Shown one piece after another: positions 1 to 11,180 of a stretch of DNA of 64,000 nucleotides. The number at the start of each line of letters is the position of its first letter. Positions within the stretch are counted from its first letter, which is position 1. A program made the translations under genes and the position numbers. Under the pieces are notes generated by a model. The model did no database searches, was not told the origin of the DNA, and worked only from the letters and a program-made list of their open reading frames with translations. The stretch is from positions 62,542,642-62,606,641 of the forward strand of contig CM055099.1 in NCBI GenBank assembly GCA_029204225.1, read 5' to 3'. The stretch is from Diphasiastrum complanatum (lineage: Eukaryota; Streptophyta; Lycopodiopsida; Lycopodiales; Lycopodiaceae).

Positions 1-593
1 AAACAAGTTATGTTAATATTCAATACTTTGAACACCTTTGATACTCTTTGTCATTGTCAAACCTGACTGTTAGCCATTTCTTTGTATTTCTGTAGACTGT
101 GTGAAAACATGGGTAAGCCTGTAGAACTGGATAGATGGATGGATGTAGATTAAAGATCAAAATTTTGTAGGTCCTCCAATGCTTTGGTAAAGGAATAGGA
201 AAGGTTATGGTAGAAGACGTGGAGCAGAACTCTTAGTTCTTCTCTTTTTTCTTATCCCAATGGTGCCCTTTAGATCGATCAATGGTCCACTCTTATTTCT
301 TAATTTTGAAGGCAAGTGATTGGCTTCAAATATATTTCGATTCCGTGATCTTTTATTCTGAACTTACAAGTCTTTTTGTTTTCTTTCTATCTCACGATAT
401 CAAATCGATGAGCCAAATCCCAAACATTGCATGGTCGGATTCATTCAGGCGCGCTGAATCGATATCATCCACTTCTGACGTGTTCTCGCGAAAAATTTCA
501 ATCTCATCCCAGCGATATTGGACCAACGCACGCACTCTTGTTTTGTCCTCTACCGATATCATTCTGTCGCGTTGAACCGATATTAGGTTCAAT
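1..593. other. Unassigned DNA, no gene seen
   Basis: No open frame here resembles a known protein. Several GATATC/CGATATC motifs recur between 395 and 570, but they form no clean tandem array. It may hold the promoter or 5' UTR of the broken gene that begins at 594; no TATA box or start signal could be singled out. Confidence 0.4.
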
Positions 594-2112
594 ATGGCTA
601 GTTCCTCCATGTCCTCAAATAACAAACTTTTTGATTTTTTAAATGCCAGTGACATTCCATCTGAGAAATTAGAGTATTTTGCTAGTATTTTTTTTGCTCC
701 CTTCGATATCGATAAGCTAGTTTATGAGAATCGCTATAATTTAATTTCTTATCTTGATAATTTTTCTCAGATTATTAGTACTCCTATTTTGGATATAGAT
801 AGTTTTTGTTTCGTTCATTTCTAGGAGCTTGTGCATTCCCAACCATCCTCTAAGCATAAACACAATAGAAAGTACTCTAACTTGCATGACCATTTTAAAA
901 GAAATATATATTGTGATATCCACAAAAGAATATGTCGCCTTATAATCAAAGGCATGGCTTTTGTCTTTTACATATCTGTTGAGATTCCAGATGTGTTGAA
1001 TCTTCAACTGTTCCATTGATCGAAGCATTTGCACCTGCTCCAGTTGATGTAGCTGATGCAGATACTGATATAGGGGTTGAAGCTTAAACATCTATGTCTT
1101 CAGATTATCAACAAACTCTCCCTCGTTCTATAATCTTCTCTGATTCTCTTCCATCTGCAACTCTTGTTAATCAATTAACTCTACTCGATGTTCCCTTATA
1201 TTTTATAAATAATGAAAGTTATATTTCATTTTTTGATATAGAAGATGTTTTGAATTTGAGAGAGGATGAAATCCTCTCAATTTTTGCTCAAAATTTATTT
1301 GAATTTTCTGACATTGTTGATTACTCATATGATGACCTTGAAAGTGAGATGGATTATGATAAAGATGGCAATTGGAAATCTGGCAATGAGGCCTTGGAGG
1401 CCATGATTGAAAAATCTAAAGCCTATGAAAAAACTTTGCCTACAGAGGAGAAATTTTTGGAATTCCAAAAAAATATCCCCCAAGGCCTAGATATATCCCC
1501 TCCGGAAATGTAGAGGCCATCGGAGGACATGACATTAGCAGAGCAAACGTCGTTGATTACGATGATTATGATCTGGTACGTAGATGTTATATTGTTATTG
1601 ATATTATTCAGTTTTCTTATTGAGTTTGCAGTGTTATGTATAATTCTAAATTTTTTTTCTTTTCTGGTTTACAGGATGCTATTAAAATAGATGCCTTTGG
1701 TATGAGACATGGAGGCGTCCGTGGTGTATCAACCGGGAGAAAATATGTGTCTTTATCTCATTATTTGAAACACTTTCAAAATAATGAGATTTCTATATAT
1801 CATTCATCTTTTAATCCATATGCAACCACTGTCATTATGGCCATCAAATCATTATCAGTTTGTTTGAGAGGCCATAAGTACGCAAGAGGAACATATAAAA
1901 TAATTTTTGTGAAAAGAGATTTGGCTATTAAGATATTGGGTTATACTCCCAATGAGACTATGAAAAGGTCATCTGTAATGGCCCTTTATTCGGGTTACAG
2001 TGATATGAGTAAGAGAAAAAATTTTGAATTTTTGGATCCATATGAAAGGAGATTATTCCTTCATGACAATACCATTCGTCTGAATCTTGAAGACGACGAC
2101 GATGATAATTGA
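594..2112 (+). pseudogene. Unrecognised intron-containing gene remnant with acidic C-terminus
   Basis: I do not recognise this protein. Coding-like segments follow one another on the + strand. The first starts at ATG 594 (serine-rich, then hydrophobic/acidic) and stops at 824. A second runs 831-1019. A third, 1094-1513, is rich in acidic and aromatic residues. A reading-frame change near 1440-1510 leads into a basic stretch (PPRPRYIPSGNVEAIGG) and then VVDYDDYDL up to 1575. A GT..AG intron fits at 1576-1674 (donor GTACGT, acceptor TTTACAG). It joins in frame to 1675-2112 (DAIKIDAFGMRHGG...), which ends in a run of aspartates. A second intron acceptor may lie at about 824 (TTTCTAG). In-frame stops and the frame change argue for a pseudogene, although unmodelled introns could explain some breaks. 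The stretch 1675-2112 reads as a compact basic domain, perhaps DNA-binding, which is inference only. Confidence 0.45.
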
Positions 2113-2409
2113 ATAATTTTTAGTAATAGATTTTTGATATATTACAAGGATTTCTCTTTTGTAATGTGCCTTTCGAAATATCGTAATACTTGGCGAGTTT
2201 TTAGCTTGATATCTAAATTGTGCTCTTCTATAAAACCACTGAAAAAGTTGAATTAAATATGTATTTCTTGAATTGTGTCCTCCATGGTCTGTTGCTCTAT
2301 GAAATGCTCCCCTTTCTTGACAATGAGATTTTTCCATGCCTTGTGATGACCAGATACTTAAGCTCTCATATTCCTTTGCAAAATAAGTTGCATGATGAAG
2401 AAGGATGTG

Positions 2410-2498
2410 CTGCAAACAATAGTTTTGATTAGTTACATCAGTAGAAAAAAATATAAGCCTAAATGAGAAAAGTACCAGATAATGATATAGATTAGCAC
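2410..2498 (-). other. Predicted 89-bp intron
   Basis: On the minus strand the donor is CATG|GTGCTAAT and the acceptor is TTGTTTGCAG|CAC. Removing the 89 bases restores a continuous frame across the histidine-rich THYM/HILLHH junction, which is a conserved motif position in the suspected family. This makes it the best-supported splice in the window. Confidence 0.6.
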
Positions 2499-3323
2499 CA
2501 TGTAATGAGTAACGTTGTCTTTTCCCCAACAATCATGTATAGATTTTACAAATGTGGTGCAATGATTTTGCAAAGTCCTCATATCTTCTGATGATAGGTT
2601 TTCTTTCCTGATAACACCTATGAGTTTGTCTAAGTTGGTCCACACTTGTCCCTTTTCCACTCGATTACTTCCTTCCAACGTTTATGTGGCTTGAACAATT
2701 TCTCTCCAAATTTTGTATCTGACACTTGATTCTTTGCATGTGTGATTGGATAAGAATCTTCTTGCTTTAGCACCTCCAATTGATGGCTTATTAGGAACAT
2801 TTCATTTTTTCCGGGAGTGTCTGTCACTTTTTTCAATCGTGACATTCCCTTTATGTAGTCCTGCATTTGACAGAACTATTTCCAACCTCCTAATTGCTGC
2901 TTTAGCCACAGACTCCGGTTTATGATTCCATGCTAGTAGAATATACAGATAAATAAGTTACTCAATAATACGAACCTCAGCATGCAATGTGCATATGTGA
3001 ACATATTTTAAGGGATTTGGCATAACACTTTTCATATTTGGATATTTAGATTCTCGTGTTGGACCAATGTTTGTTGATCGTCCCAAATTCATATTGTAGC
3101 AATCCTTCATGCAATAAAGACATGGATATTTTAATGTTGCCCCATGAGAGACATTATACATACATTTTAGTGTTTTCAAATCCCCTGCAAGGTGCCATTG
3201 AATTTGAAAAGTTTCATGATTTTCAACTGTAAATTTCTCACCCTCCAAATATCTCCTTATAATCTCGCCATAATTTGTTCTTGAAAATATCCATGAAAGT
3301 ATTTTATGGTCCTCTTTCAAGAC

Positions 3324-3418
3324 CTGTAGAGAAACAAGTAATGCATGACATGTCAATACAAACTGGCAAGGTATAAATTGTCAATAAAGATATTCTAAAT
3401 GAAAATAGAAATTTATAC
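3324..3418 (-). other. Predicted 95-bp intron
   Basis: On the minus strand the donor is TTCCAG|GTATAAAT and the acceptor is TTTCTCTACAG|GTCTTG with a good polypyrimidine tract. Splicing is in phase with the preceding frame, which carries one TGA about 15 bases before the donor. Confidence 0.5.
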
Positions 3419-4791
3419 CTGGAATGTCGTTAATCACCATATGTGTTTTTTTGATTGAATAGTAAACGTTCGATCATTTGTATCTGAAATTTTGTTCATC
3501 AAAGTGACACTCACTCGTTCCAACTTCTGACCCTTGATGATTTCAGATTCATCAAATTTTATTATGATAATGATCTTTCCTTTTACTTGATGTTCGTCTA
3601 GTTTATAGAAGTGAATAATGTATTTTAGAACATTTTCAATATCAAGGAAAATATTATTGCAATCATTGTAATTGAGCTCACCATATTCTGATTTGTATAA
3701 TTCAGTTATATGAAGTGGTTGGCCAACTACTTTGAACATTCCGTCATTATAAAATTTTTTAGCTAATCTTACTCGATATGGACGCGGAAGATAAACTTTC
3801 TTCACCATCACTTGGGAAAAAGCTTCTTTAACTATTCTACAAAAAGTAGAATAAGCGTTTTTGCTAATTCCAGATACATCACATGCACCTTGTATCACAT
3901 TCGCATCCAAGTATGATTGAACCTTAATCAAAATAGTCTCTACAATTTCATTTTTCATTTTTCCAAATTGAGCATTTTTTATCATTTCCTTTGTTGACTT
4001 TCTTGGTAAAACATGACTTAAAGAAGATCCAATGCATGAACGATCTGTTAAATAGTTCTTTGCCACCAAACATGATCTGCAACAAACATATGAAACTCAC
4101 ATATGTTTCATAAATAAATAATCCATGTTATCAAGTGCAAATCAAACTTAAATGACATACACAAGTCAAATAAACAGTTTATATGACAACATAGTTGAAT
4201 GTTTGAATTTTTTTTTTCTGATTGCCGCTATGTGTAGATAAGTCATCAATATTCTTCACCGGTACTCTCATATCAACAGCAGATTTTAAACTCTCAGATT
4301 GCAACTTTTCCATGGATTCTAACATTTCTTGGTTTGATCCCCGAAGACTAGTGATAGTAGCATTCAACTCTGACATAGCATTCTTGAGTGCATTGTTTTC
4401 AGCACTAGTGTGTTGCACATAATGAAGCAATTGTTGATTTGCACTTTGCAATTGTTGATTAGCACACTGTAATTGTTGATTAAGACAAGATATGCTATGC
4501 AATATCACGCAACCTTTGACAATATCCAAGTAATTTGCTATTTCCTTCACATACATATCTGAGAAGATGAGTTACGGACTTAAAATCTGGACACAAATTG
4601 GTAGCTGGATCATTAGGATAAATTGATTCATCCACCCACAAATCTATATTCATATGATTATTCATTCTCAATTCTCTAACTATTGCAGCAGCATTCTCTA
4701 CAACTTTCGCATTTTTCTTAATAATTGGAGTGCATTCCATCAGAAGAGCAATATGCAAATGGAACATTGCCATTGTCAAAGCTACAATCAT

Positions 4792-5194
4792 GTAAATGAA
4801 TCAAACTACAGTAAATCAATATGAATAGATCTAGGATTCCTTACTTTTGTAATGTTTATGTCGCATTGAAAAATCATCCCGCCTCATATTTCACTATAAG
4901 CATACAGTGATTTCAAAAGTTCTGCCTCTCCCGCTTCAATTTTTGCATTGAGCACACCAAGATTTTCAATCTTAAAGCTCTAGTCCCGAATTTTGGACCG
5001 AGCATGAAGAGAAGTTAATACATCTCATGCTTACTAACTATTGTCTGAAGTTAACCATACTAGTTAAACGTCGGGCAAGGCCGAAAAACTCGGAAAATGA
5101 CGACCAGAATTTACCGGTTTTCATTCTCTCTCTACGTAACCTCTCTCTAAAGTGAAATTTCTTAAAGGGCCCATTTTGAGCCCATATTTCCCCT
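4792..5194. other. Unassigned DNA between two minus-strand remnants
   Basis: No convincing coding frame is present. The block 4980-5190 is less AT-rich than its surroundings and holds CTCTCTCT runs. It could be 5' flank of the transposase-like gene or foreign sequence joined to truncated Copia A. Confidence 0.35.
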
Positions 5195-6057
5195 AATGTC
5201 TTTCACGCGAGAACAAAGCATAAGGATTTTTGCCTTCAATTGCTTTGCAAGACACCCTATTCATCAAGTATTTTGCACATACAAGAGATTCACCCCAAAA
5301 GGATTTGGGCAAACAAGCATCCAATCTTAAAGCCTTAGAACATTCACATAATGTTCTATTCCTTCTTTCAACAACTCCATTTTGTTGAAGAGTGTAAGGA
5401 CAAGAAGTCTCACAAAAGGCCTTGAACTCATTGGAGATTGAATTCTCCACCATTGTCACTTCTAAGAATCTTGATGCTATGATTATGATGCTTTTCCACA
5501 AACAACTTGAACTTTACAAAAGTATCAAATACTTGAGATTTGAAGGAAAGTTAGAAAACCCAACAATATCTTGAGTAGTCATCAATGAAGGTTAAAAACA
5601 TGGATGAACCTCCATTAGATTTGGTGCTAGCAATGTGCACATCTGAGTGTATGAGTTCAAGAGGATGAGATGACTTTGTGATGGAGTTAGAAAACACCTT
5701 CTTATGTGCCTTGGATAAAGCACAAGCTTCACAAACCTTGTCTTCCTTCCCAACAGACCTTGGTAGGCCTAAAGCATACTCCTCCTTGATCATAGCCTCC
5801 ATGGAACTTGAGTTGACATGTCCAAGTCTTTTGTGCCATAAAGTGAAGGTAGATATCTTGCTCTTCTCGGCCAACATGACAACATTAGTATCCACAAATG
5901 CATCCAACTTATAAAGTTTGCCAAGTCTAGTGCCCTTAGCCACTATCTTACCCTTCTTCTTGATGAAACATTCATTTGAAGCAAAGTCAACATTGAAACC
6001 ATTGTCTACCATTTGGCCAACACTTAGTAGATTCTTTGTTATTGTAGGAATGTACAA
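5195..6057 (-). pseudogene. Copia A pre-integrase and integrase, 3'-truncated
   Basis: Two frames carry this region. The first (6057-5551) has NLLSVGQM, then LWHKRLGHVNSSSM with a CEACALSK zinc-binding HHCC domain, then LIHSDVH with the first catalytic aspartate. The second (5501-5193) carries YTLQQNGVVERRNRTL with the catalytic glutamate and FWGESLVCAKYLMNR. The middle aspartate region (SDNGGE) is decayed between the two frames. The enzyme would insert element cDNA into chromosomes. The C-terminal domain is missing and no reverse transcriptase follows. Confidence 0.8.
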
Positions 6058-6117
6058 AACACCTTCTATGTTGATCTTTTTGGAAGATCCTAAGCAAAGG
6101 GGAATGCTACCAACTCC

Positions 6118-6408
6118 TTAAATCTTACAAGCTTCATCATTTGCTATATAGATAGACTTTATAGGTCCATCATAAGATAAGAGAGAAGAGAAAATCTCCC
6201 TTTTGCTAGTCATGTGTGAACTAGCACTCGAGTCAATCCACCAAGGATCTTCTCCTTTGAAGCTTGTTGAAGAAAATATGGACATTATGAGAGAGTGTGA
6301 ACTCTCCTCCTCCTCCTCTTTGCTCATGTTGGCTTGGATTTGATCTTGCTTCCTCTTGAAGCATTCCGAGGCATAATGCCCCATCTTGCTACAATAGTAG
6401 CACTTCAT
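6118..6408 (-). pseudogene. Copia A nucleocapsid zinc knuckle and aspartic protease start
   Basis: The frame opens with a CCHC knuckle (CYYCSKMGHYASEC), the RNA-binding nucleocapsid motif. After a serine/glutamate-rich linker comes WWIDSSASSHMT, the protease active site. The family norm is DSGA[TS]; here glycine is replaced by serine, which would probably impair the protease, while the catalytic aspartate remains. The frame ends early at a stop after NDEACKI. Confidence 0.8.
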
Positions 6409-6633
6409 CTTCGATTTGTCCTTCTTGACTTTGGTGGTTGATGGAGATGCCTTTGAGGGTCCTTCTTAATCCTCAAGCTTTGAAGACTTCTTGAATGTTG
6501 ATCCTTTGCCTTTGGACTTGCCTTTGCCTTTGGTGAAGAGAGCTTGGCCATCTCCACCTTGGATGAAAAGCCTATCCATCCTCTCTTGTATTTGGCTCCT
6601 TCTTGATTCCTCGGTCATGAGTGTGCCTTGTAG

Positions 6634-7167
6634 TTACTCAAGTATGGATAGCTTTCTCATAATTGCATATCCCTGAACCAAATTGTCAAACTCAAAACTT
6701 ACTCCATTCAATATGAGTTGAAGAAGCTCTTCATTCTTGACATGATCCCCTATGAAGGCTAGCTCTTTGTTCAATTCCTTCACTCTTAAGACAAAAGTAT
6801 GTGCACTCTCTCCTTTCTTTTGATAGCTTCTATAGGTTTGAATCTTCAAAGGTAACATCCTATTTTGGTTCTTGGATTCATAGACCTTTTGCAAAATCTC
6901 CCAAGCATTTTGATCCAAAGTGCAATCTCCTACATCTCTTAAGAGTTCATTTGCAACATTCATTTTTATGCAATGTAGTGCAATATTGCACCTCTTGATG
7001 TATTTGGCTTTTTCTTGAGGATTAATAGGTTCACCCTCCTTACCATTTACAATATCCATCAGATCTTGCATGATCATTATGGATTCCATTGTAACTTTCC
7101 ATATGGAATAGTTAGTTTTGTTGAGCCTTTCATTAGTATCCAAAAGATATGCATTTAAAGATGCCAT
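6634..7167 (-). pseudogene. gag: Copia A gag (capsid) gene
   Basis: The 177-residue frame starts MASLNAYLLDTNERLNKTNY and continues with the YSIWK motif. This is the standard N-terminus of Copia capsid proteins (UBN2/Retrotran_gag families), which bind and package element RNA in cytoplasmic virus-like particles. The conserved W..L...Y segment (AWEILQKVYESKN) is present around residues 85-97. The start was chosen because the same N-terminal motif occurs at the gag starts of elements E and F. The frame stops after RKLSILE and nucleocapsid sequence continues in another frame, so at least one frameshift or stop separates gag from pol. Confidence 0.85.
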
Positions 7168-7170
7168 CTA

Positions 7171-7914
7171 GTCTCCTAATCAAGGACTTGACACAAATGA
7201 AGGTTACTTCTATTGATTTGATTGAAGATCTACCTTATCCCACTCCTTAGGGACCTGAAAAGATCAGTAATAGACTTCCTATAAAGATCTAATAATGATC
7301 TTTGACAAAATCAAATCATAGAATACTAGAAACAATGCACTTGCTTGATTGAAGTAGATAATACTAGTAGAATTGCCCCTCTTTTTATAAAGAACATAAA
7401 AGCTTCCAAATAATCTAATCAAGAGTGAATTTCAGCAACCTAATATACTTCCAAAATCACTTGTAAAAGATCTAAATGGAACTTAAATGAGGATGCAACA
7501 CAATCTACTATCCAATCACAAGCAAAAATTGATCAAAATTGATGAAAAATTGATCTAATTTGATGCACATCATGGTTTTGGGCAGGTATGAGTAGCCCTA
7601 AACCTATCCCTAATGCTAATTTTGTTGGATCTTTCATCCCTACCAAGTTAGGGTTGGAATCTTGGAGATCCCTCAACAATGTAAAAATTACCAAAAATAG
7701 CTTATACTTTTTCTCTCTTGTATCTAAGCATGATTTGGACTCATTCCAAAGGTTCTATCACTTAGGTCTACTTGAGAACATCCTTATCAATGGAATCCTA
7801 TGCTATTTGGCTCGTGTGACAAGCCACATCATGACCGTCTAACTATTTACAAGTCATATGACCAAAACTAGTCAAGCTAGAATTGTGAATTACTAGCAAA
7901 TTTTGGATTTATCT
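7171..7914. other. Junction between Copia A and Gypsy A
   Basis: The first part is AT-rich and probably the untranslated leader of Copia A. A small open frame of 84 residues lies at 7588-7842 (starting MSSPKPIPNANFVGSF); it resembles nothing I know and may be decayed Gypsy sequence. No LTR end or target duplication is visible. Confidence 0.35.
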
Positions 7915-7949
7915 AAAATGCATCTAAGTAGTTCTGAATTGTCAAAGAT

Positions 7950-9360
7950 TCTTAACTCTGTAGACTTATATCAGGAGCAAATTGAGAAGAATAAAATACT
8001 ATCTGAATTTAAAGATGTATTGCCAATAGAATTACCTCATGGTCCAGATCGGTAGACCATAAAATAGAATTAATTCCAAGTAGTCACCCTATCTCTAGAC
8101 AACCTTACAGGTTTTCTCAAAAAGAAGAGATAGAGATTACTAAGCAAATTGAAAACTACCTAAAGATGGGTCATATTCAGCCAAGTAAGTCACCTTGGGG
8201 TGCTCCTGTTCTTCTTAAATCAAAGAAAGATGGAGGCTTCAGCTTGTGTGTGGACTACAAGGGGTTGAATAAGGTAACTATTAAAAATAACCTTTGCCTC
8301 GTATGGATGATCTGGTAGATCGATTAGGTGGAGCTAAATACTTCACAAAGATAGATCTTAGAACCGGATATCATCAGATTAGGATTCATCCGGATGATGT
8401 GCAAAAGATTGGTTTTTGGACGAGATTCGGTCATTATGAATTTCGCGTGCTTCCTTTTGGGTTGATGAATGCACGAGATGATGAACGATCCAACAGATGA
8501 TGAATGATCTTTTTCATCCATATCTAGGGAAGTATGTGGTTGTATTCTTAGATGATATTCTCATCTACAGTAGGACACTTAAGGAGCATTTAGTCATTTT
8601 AAGACTGTCTTAGATATTCTCAGACCAGAGAAACTTTATGCTAAAGAATCTAAATGTGAGTTTTTTAAGCATGAGTTATTGTACCTCGGTCATAAGATCA
8701 CCTGCAGTGGGTTGGAGATTGACGAGAGTAAAATCAAGACAATGCTTGAGTGGCCATACCGAGATGGTTAGAGAATTTAAATCTTTTCTTCGTTTACAGT
8801 TTTCTTTCATAAGTCAATTGAGGATTATGCAAAAGTGGCAGCACCTTTAAACAATTTAACTAATGACAAAGTTAATAAAAATAAAAAGAGAGGTCAACCT
8901 AGTGAGCCTATTGAGTGGAATGATGAATTGAACCAATGCTTTGAGAAACTCAAGCAAATGGTTGCTTCAGCTCCTGTTCTACAAATCACGAATGCTGATA
9001 TACCTTATGTCGTGCGAACTGACGCGAGTGATTCGGCAATAGGGGCAGTTCTTCTATAGGATGATAGGTTGGTAGCATTTGAAATCAAGAAACTCACAGG
9101 GCCTCAGTTGCATTATGCAACTCAGGAGAAGGAGTTATTTGCTGTGATACATGCATTTAAAACTTGGAGGCATTACCTTTATGGTAGTTAGTTTATAGTG
9201 TATACAGATCACCAGCCTCTAATGTACTTTTGTAATTAGAATGATCTGAGGGGTCGTAAAGTTCGCTGGGCTGAGCTTATGCAGGAATTTGATCATGAGA
9301 TCCGATATGCCAAAGGCAGCTCTAACCAAGTTGCGAATGCACTAAGTCAGATTGGTGAAC
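7950..9360 (+). pseudogene. Gypsy A reverse transcriptase and RNase H
   Basis: Recognisable stretches in changing frames are: the N-terminal RT region with SPWGAPVLL and CVDYKGLN (8190-8270); [19 protein letters not shown] and GYHQI (8300-8380); LPFGLMNA followed by a deletion/frameshift (8450-8480); and the catalytic LDDILIYS near 8550. RNase H begins with RTDASDSAIGAVLL (9018-9056) and reads on through a stop into YATQEKELFAVIHA and YTDHQPLMY (about 9110-9225). The enzyme would copy element RNA to DNA in Gypsy particles. More than five stops or frameshifts make it non-functional. Confidence 0.85.
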
Positions 9361-9539
9361 TAAATGAACTTTCATTCACCCAAATTTTCACTGATCTATA
9401 TCTTTCACTTAGAGGAAAGTGTGAATCAGATTCTCATTTTGGTCCCATCTAGAAGATGGTGGGGACAAGAAAAAATGAGAATGGAATAGGCAGGGGTCTC
9501 AGGTTCCTAGAAAAGATAAGAATATAGCAGAACAGTTCT

Positions 9540-10130
9540 CTATTTGAGGTGGGTTACTATTTTGGAATGGGAAAATTTGTGTACCAGCGGATGATGAGTC
9601 AAAGAAAAGGAGTATTTATGAGTGTCATGAAGTTCCCTATGCAGGTTATCCGGGTATACACAAGACTTTGGACTTGGTCAGAAGAGAGTTTTATTGGCCA
9701 AAACTCAAGCCATTTGTCAAGTCTTATGTGATTAAATGAAGACCTTGTCGGTTAGCTAAAGCTGAACGCTTAAAGATTGGAGTTTTAGTTCTTCTGATCA
9801 TCCTGAATCAGATGGCCAGACTGAGAGAACTAATCAGATTATGGAGGATATGTTGAGAACATATGTGTCTCATAGGCAATCTCAGTGGGAAGATTATGTT
9901 CCTTTGATTGAGTTTGTTTATAACAGTAGGAAATATTATGCTACTGGTTATAGTCCATTTATGCTGATGTAGGGTTTTCAACCTAGATCTCTAGTAAATG
10001 TGGAGACGAAGTCTGTTAAGATCAAAAAAGTTGTAGATTTCTTGCATGATATGCGTGAAATGTTGTATTCGGAGTGCTCAGGATAGAACTAAGCACTATG
10101 CTGATCTTAAGAGGTCTCCCAAAGATTTTA
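9540..10130 (+). pseudogene. Gypsy A integrase with core deletion
   Basis: A zinc-binding H2C2 region can be read around 9600-9740 (ECHEVPYAGYPGIHKT, then FYWPKLK). At about 9780 the sequence jumps directly to HPESDGQTERTNQIMED, which carries the catalytic glutamate. The two catalytic aspartates that should lie between are missing, implying a deletion of roughly 100 codons. After that, WEDYVPLIEFVYNS and the GFQP motif are normal for Gypsy integrases. In-frame stops occur at 9970 and beyond. Confidence 0.75.
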
Positions 10131-10177
10131 AAGTTGATGACTAGATATATCTTAGAATACCTAAGGATTCTAAGACT

Positions 10178-10555
10178 ATGCGTACGGGGAAGCATTACAA
10201 ATTGTCTACCAGATATTGTGGACCATTTTGGATTATAAAAAAAATTGGTTCTTTAGCTTACGAACTAGATCTTCAGAACAAGTCTACAGCTCACCATGTG
10301 TTTCATGTAAGCCATTTAAAACTAAGTTTACATGAAGGTGACGTAGTTGGTTCAGAGGAAGATCTTACCCATTTGGAAGATTTATCGTTTAGTGTTGCCT
10401 TGGGACCTAAAAAGGTACTCAGAACTAGAGATAAACAATTGAAAAATTGTTCTATCTTTGAGTGCTTGATTAGGTGGAAGGGACGGACTGGGGATGATGA
10501 TTCGTGGGAGCGGGTCGAAAGCATAAAGAAGAATTTCCCTAGGTTTCACTTCTAG
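10178..10555 (+). pseudogene. Gypsy A integrase C-terminus with chromodomain
   Basis: This 125-residue frame holds the GPFWIIKKIGSLAYEL (GPY/F) motif, HHVFHVSHLK, and a C-terminal block with RWKG, DDSWERVESI and FPRFHF. The latter is the pattern of chromoviral chromodomains, which steer integration to particular chromatin. The frame itself is intact to its TAG stop, but it is cut off from the rest of pol by upstream stops. Confidence 0.8.
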
Positions 10556-10587
10556 AGATAGAAGTGGTTCAAGTGGGGAAGAATCTT

Positions 10588-11060
10588 ATGTCCATGTCTT
10601 GTATAAGGGAATCGGAATAACTCTTGACGTGGATAGCTGGTCACTCCAGTTGTATGTGGTTATTAGTTATGCTACGTCATTCCGGACGTGGTCGTTTCAA
10701 GTAATTGATAACCATATGAGGGCCTAGACCTATAATTGGACATAGGAGCACATGCATGGTGAATGCTAGCTTTAATGCAAGAATAGAAGGTCAATAGCTC
10801 AATATAGGTTGCATGGGGATCCTAAGGAAAATATTCTCTTCTCTTGGAAAAAATATATTCTATGGAAACTCGCCCATCTCCCTATTGGGAATTCAGTTTC
10901 TTGAGCCAGTTTCTCCTCTCCTCTCTTGTGTTCTTCACTGTGGCTTGGGGGTGGATTGGTTAGGGTATTGACTAGCGTCTCCATATTGGTTGGGTGGTTC
11001 ATGCTCCACAGGTGTCCTTTTGGTTTGCATGTGACAAGATTCTTGAAGATCTTCACTCGG
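10588..11060 (+). repeat. Gypsy A 3' LTR (diverged)
   Basis: The LTR begins with TGTCCATGTC just after a purine tract. It aligns by eye with the LTR at 11599-12119: shared blocks include TGTCCATG, TTAGTTATGC, GGCTTGGGG, and TTGATTGGTT/GGATTGGTTA. The two are too different to be the two ends of one recent insertion, but clearly belong to related families. Its right end is approximate. Confidence 0.6.
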
Positions 11061-11180
11061 CGATCGTATACTCATGATTAGAGAGAGTTTTTCATTGTTC
11101 TTGACCGTTGTTGCACTTCTTTTGTGTAGGATGATGACTCGCATTCACATGATCATCAAAGAATTCAACCATACATTGCC

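Larger units (their letters stand above)
2200..4791 (-). pseudogene. Spliced transposase-like gene, decayed
   Basis: Read on the minus strand, segments of one protein line up in order. 4791-4495 is an N-terminal part. 4556-4179 is a coiled coil with NQQLQ repeats, one frame away. 4069-3419 contains IIKFDESEIIKGQKLERVS, resembling the first acidic motif of a DDE-type domain. 3323-2958 has WHLAGDLKTLKCM and a PCLYC cysteine pair. 2926-2499 follows, then 2409 to about 2200. Two introns have good GT..AG ends. One at 3324-3418 leaves an in-frame TGA just upstream. The other at 2410-2498 splices THYM to HILLHH, followed by WSSQGMEKSH. From memory, these match the order of motifs (GD.K.L, PC..C, VTPYMH, FSQQGLEK) in an uncharacterised transposon-derived family common in invertebrates and some plants. 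Frame breaks near 2650, 2820 and 4550 suggest it is dead. The exact family name is not certain. Confidence 0.55.
5195..7170 (-). mobile_element. Copia A: truncated Ty1/Copia retrotransposon
   Basis: Gag, zinc knuckle, protease and integrase follow in Copia order on the minus strand. The sequence breaks off at about 5205 inside the integrase C-terminus, just where the GRKP/LRVFGC region would start, so reverse transcriptase and RNase H are absent. No primer-binding site or LTR was found upstream of gag. Related elements in this window (E and F) have their PBS about 750-810 bases before the gag ATG; the equivalent place here is occupied by the start of Gypsy A. Both ends are therefore lost. Confidence 0.85.
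7915..11060 (+). mobile_element. Gypsy A: chromodomain Ty3/Gypsy element, 5'-truncated
   Basis: Reverse transcriptase, RNase H, integrase and a chromodomain-like tail follow in Gypsy order on the + strand, then a purine tract (AAGTGGGGAAGA at about 10571) and a 3' LTR. Gag, protease and the 5' LTR are not seen. The pol region is split over all frames by stops and carries an internal deletion in the integrase core. The C-terminal chromodomain motif places it among plant chromoviruses. Confidence 0.85.

Noticed and set aside
282-655. Overlapping short frames of 71-97 residues on both strands
   Set aside because: Compositionally random and mutually overlapping, with no motif. They were not called as genes.
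1094-1513. Bro-N/KilA-N-type viral domain (VPLYFINNESYISFFDIEDV)
   Set aside because: The resemblance to the start of such domains is limited to a few hydrophobic positions and the rest does not follow the family pattern.
7588-7842. 84-residue frame as a host gene
   Set aside because: It lies in the junction between two retroelements, has no motif, and could be decayed Gypsy protease or leader sequence.
8324-8521. Minus-strand 65-residue frame inside Gypsy A RT
   Set aside because: It is the shadow of the + strand reverse transcriptase, which has recognisable catalytic motifs.
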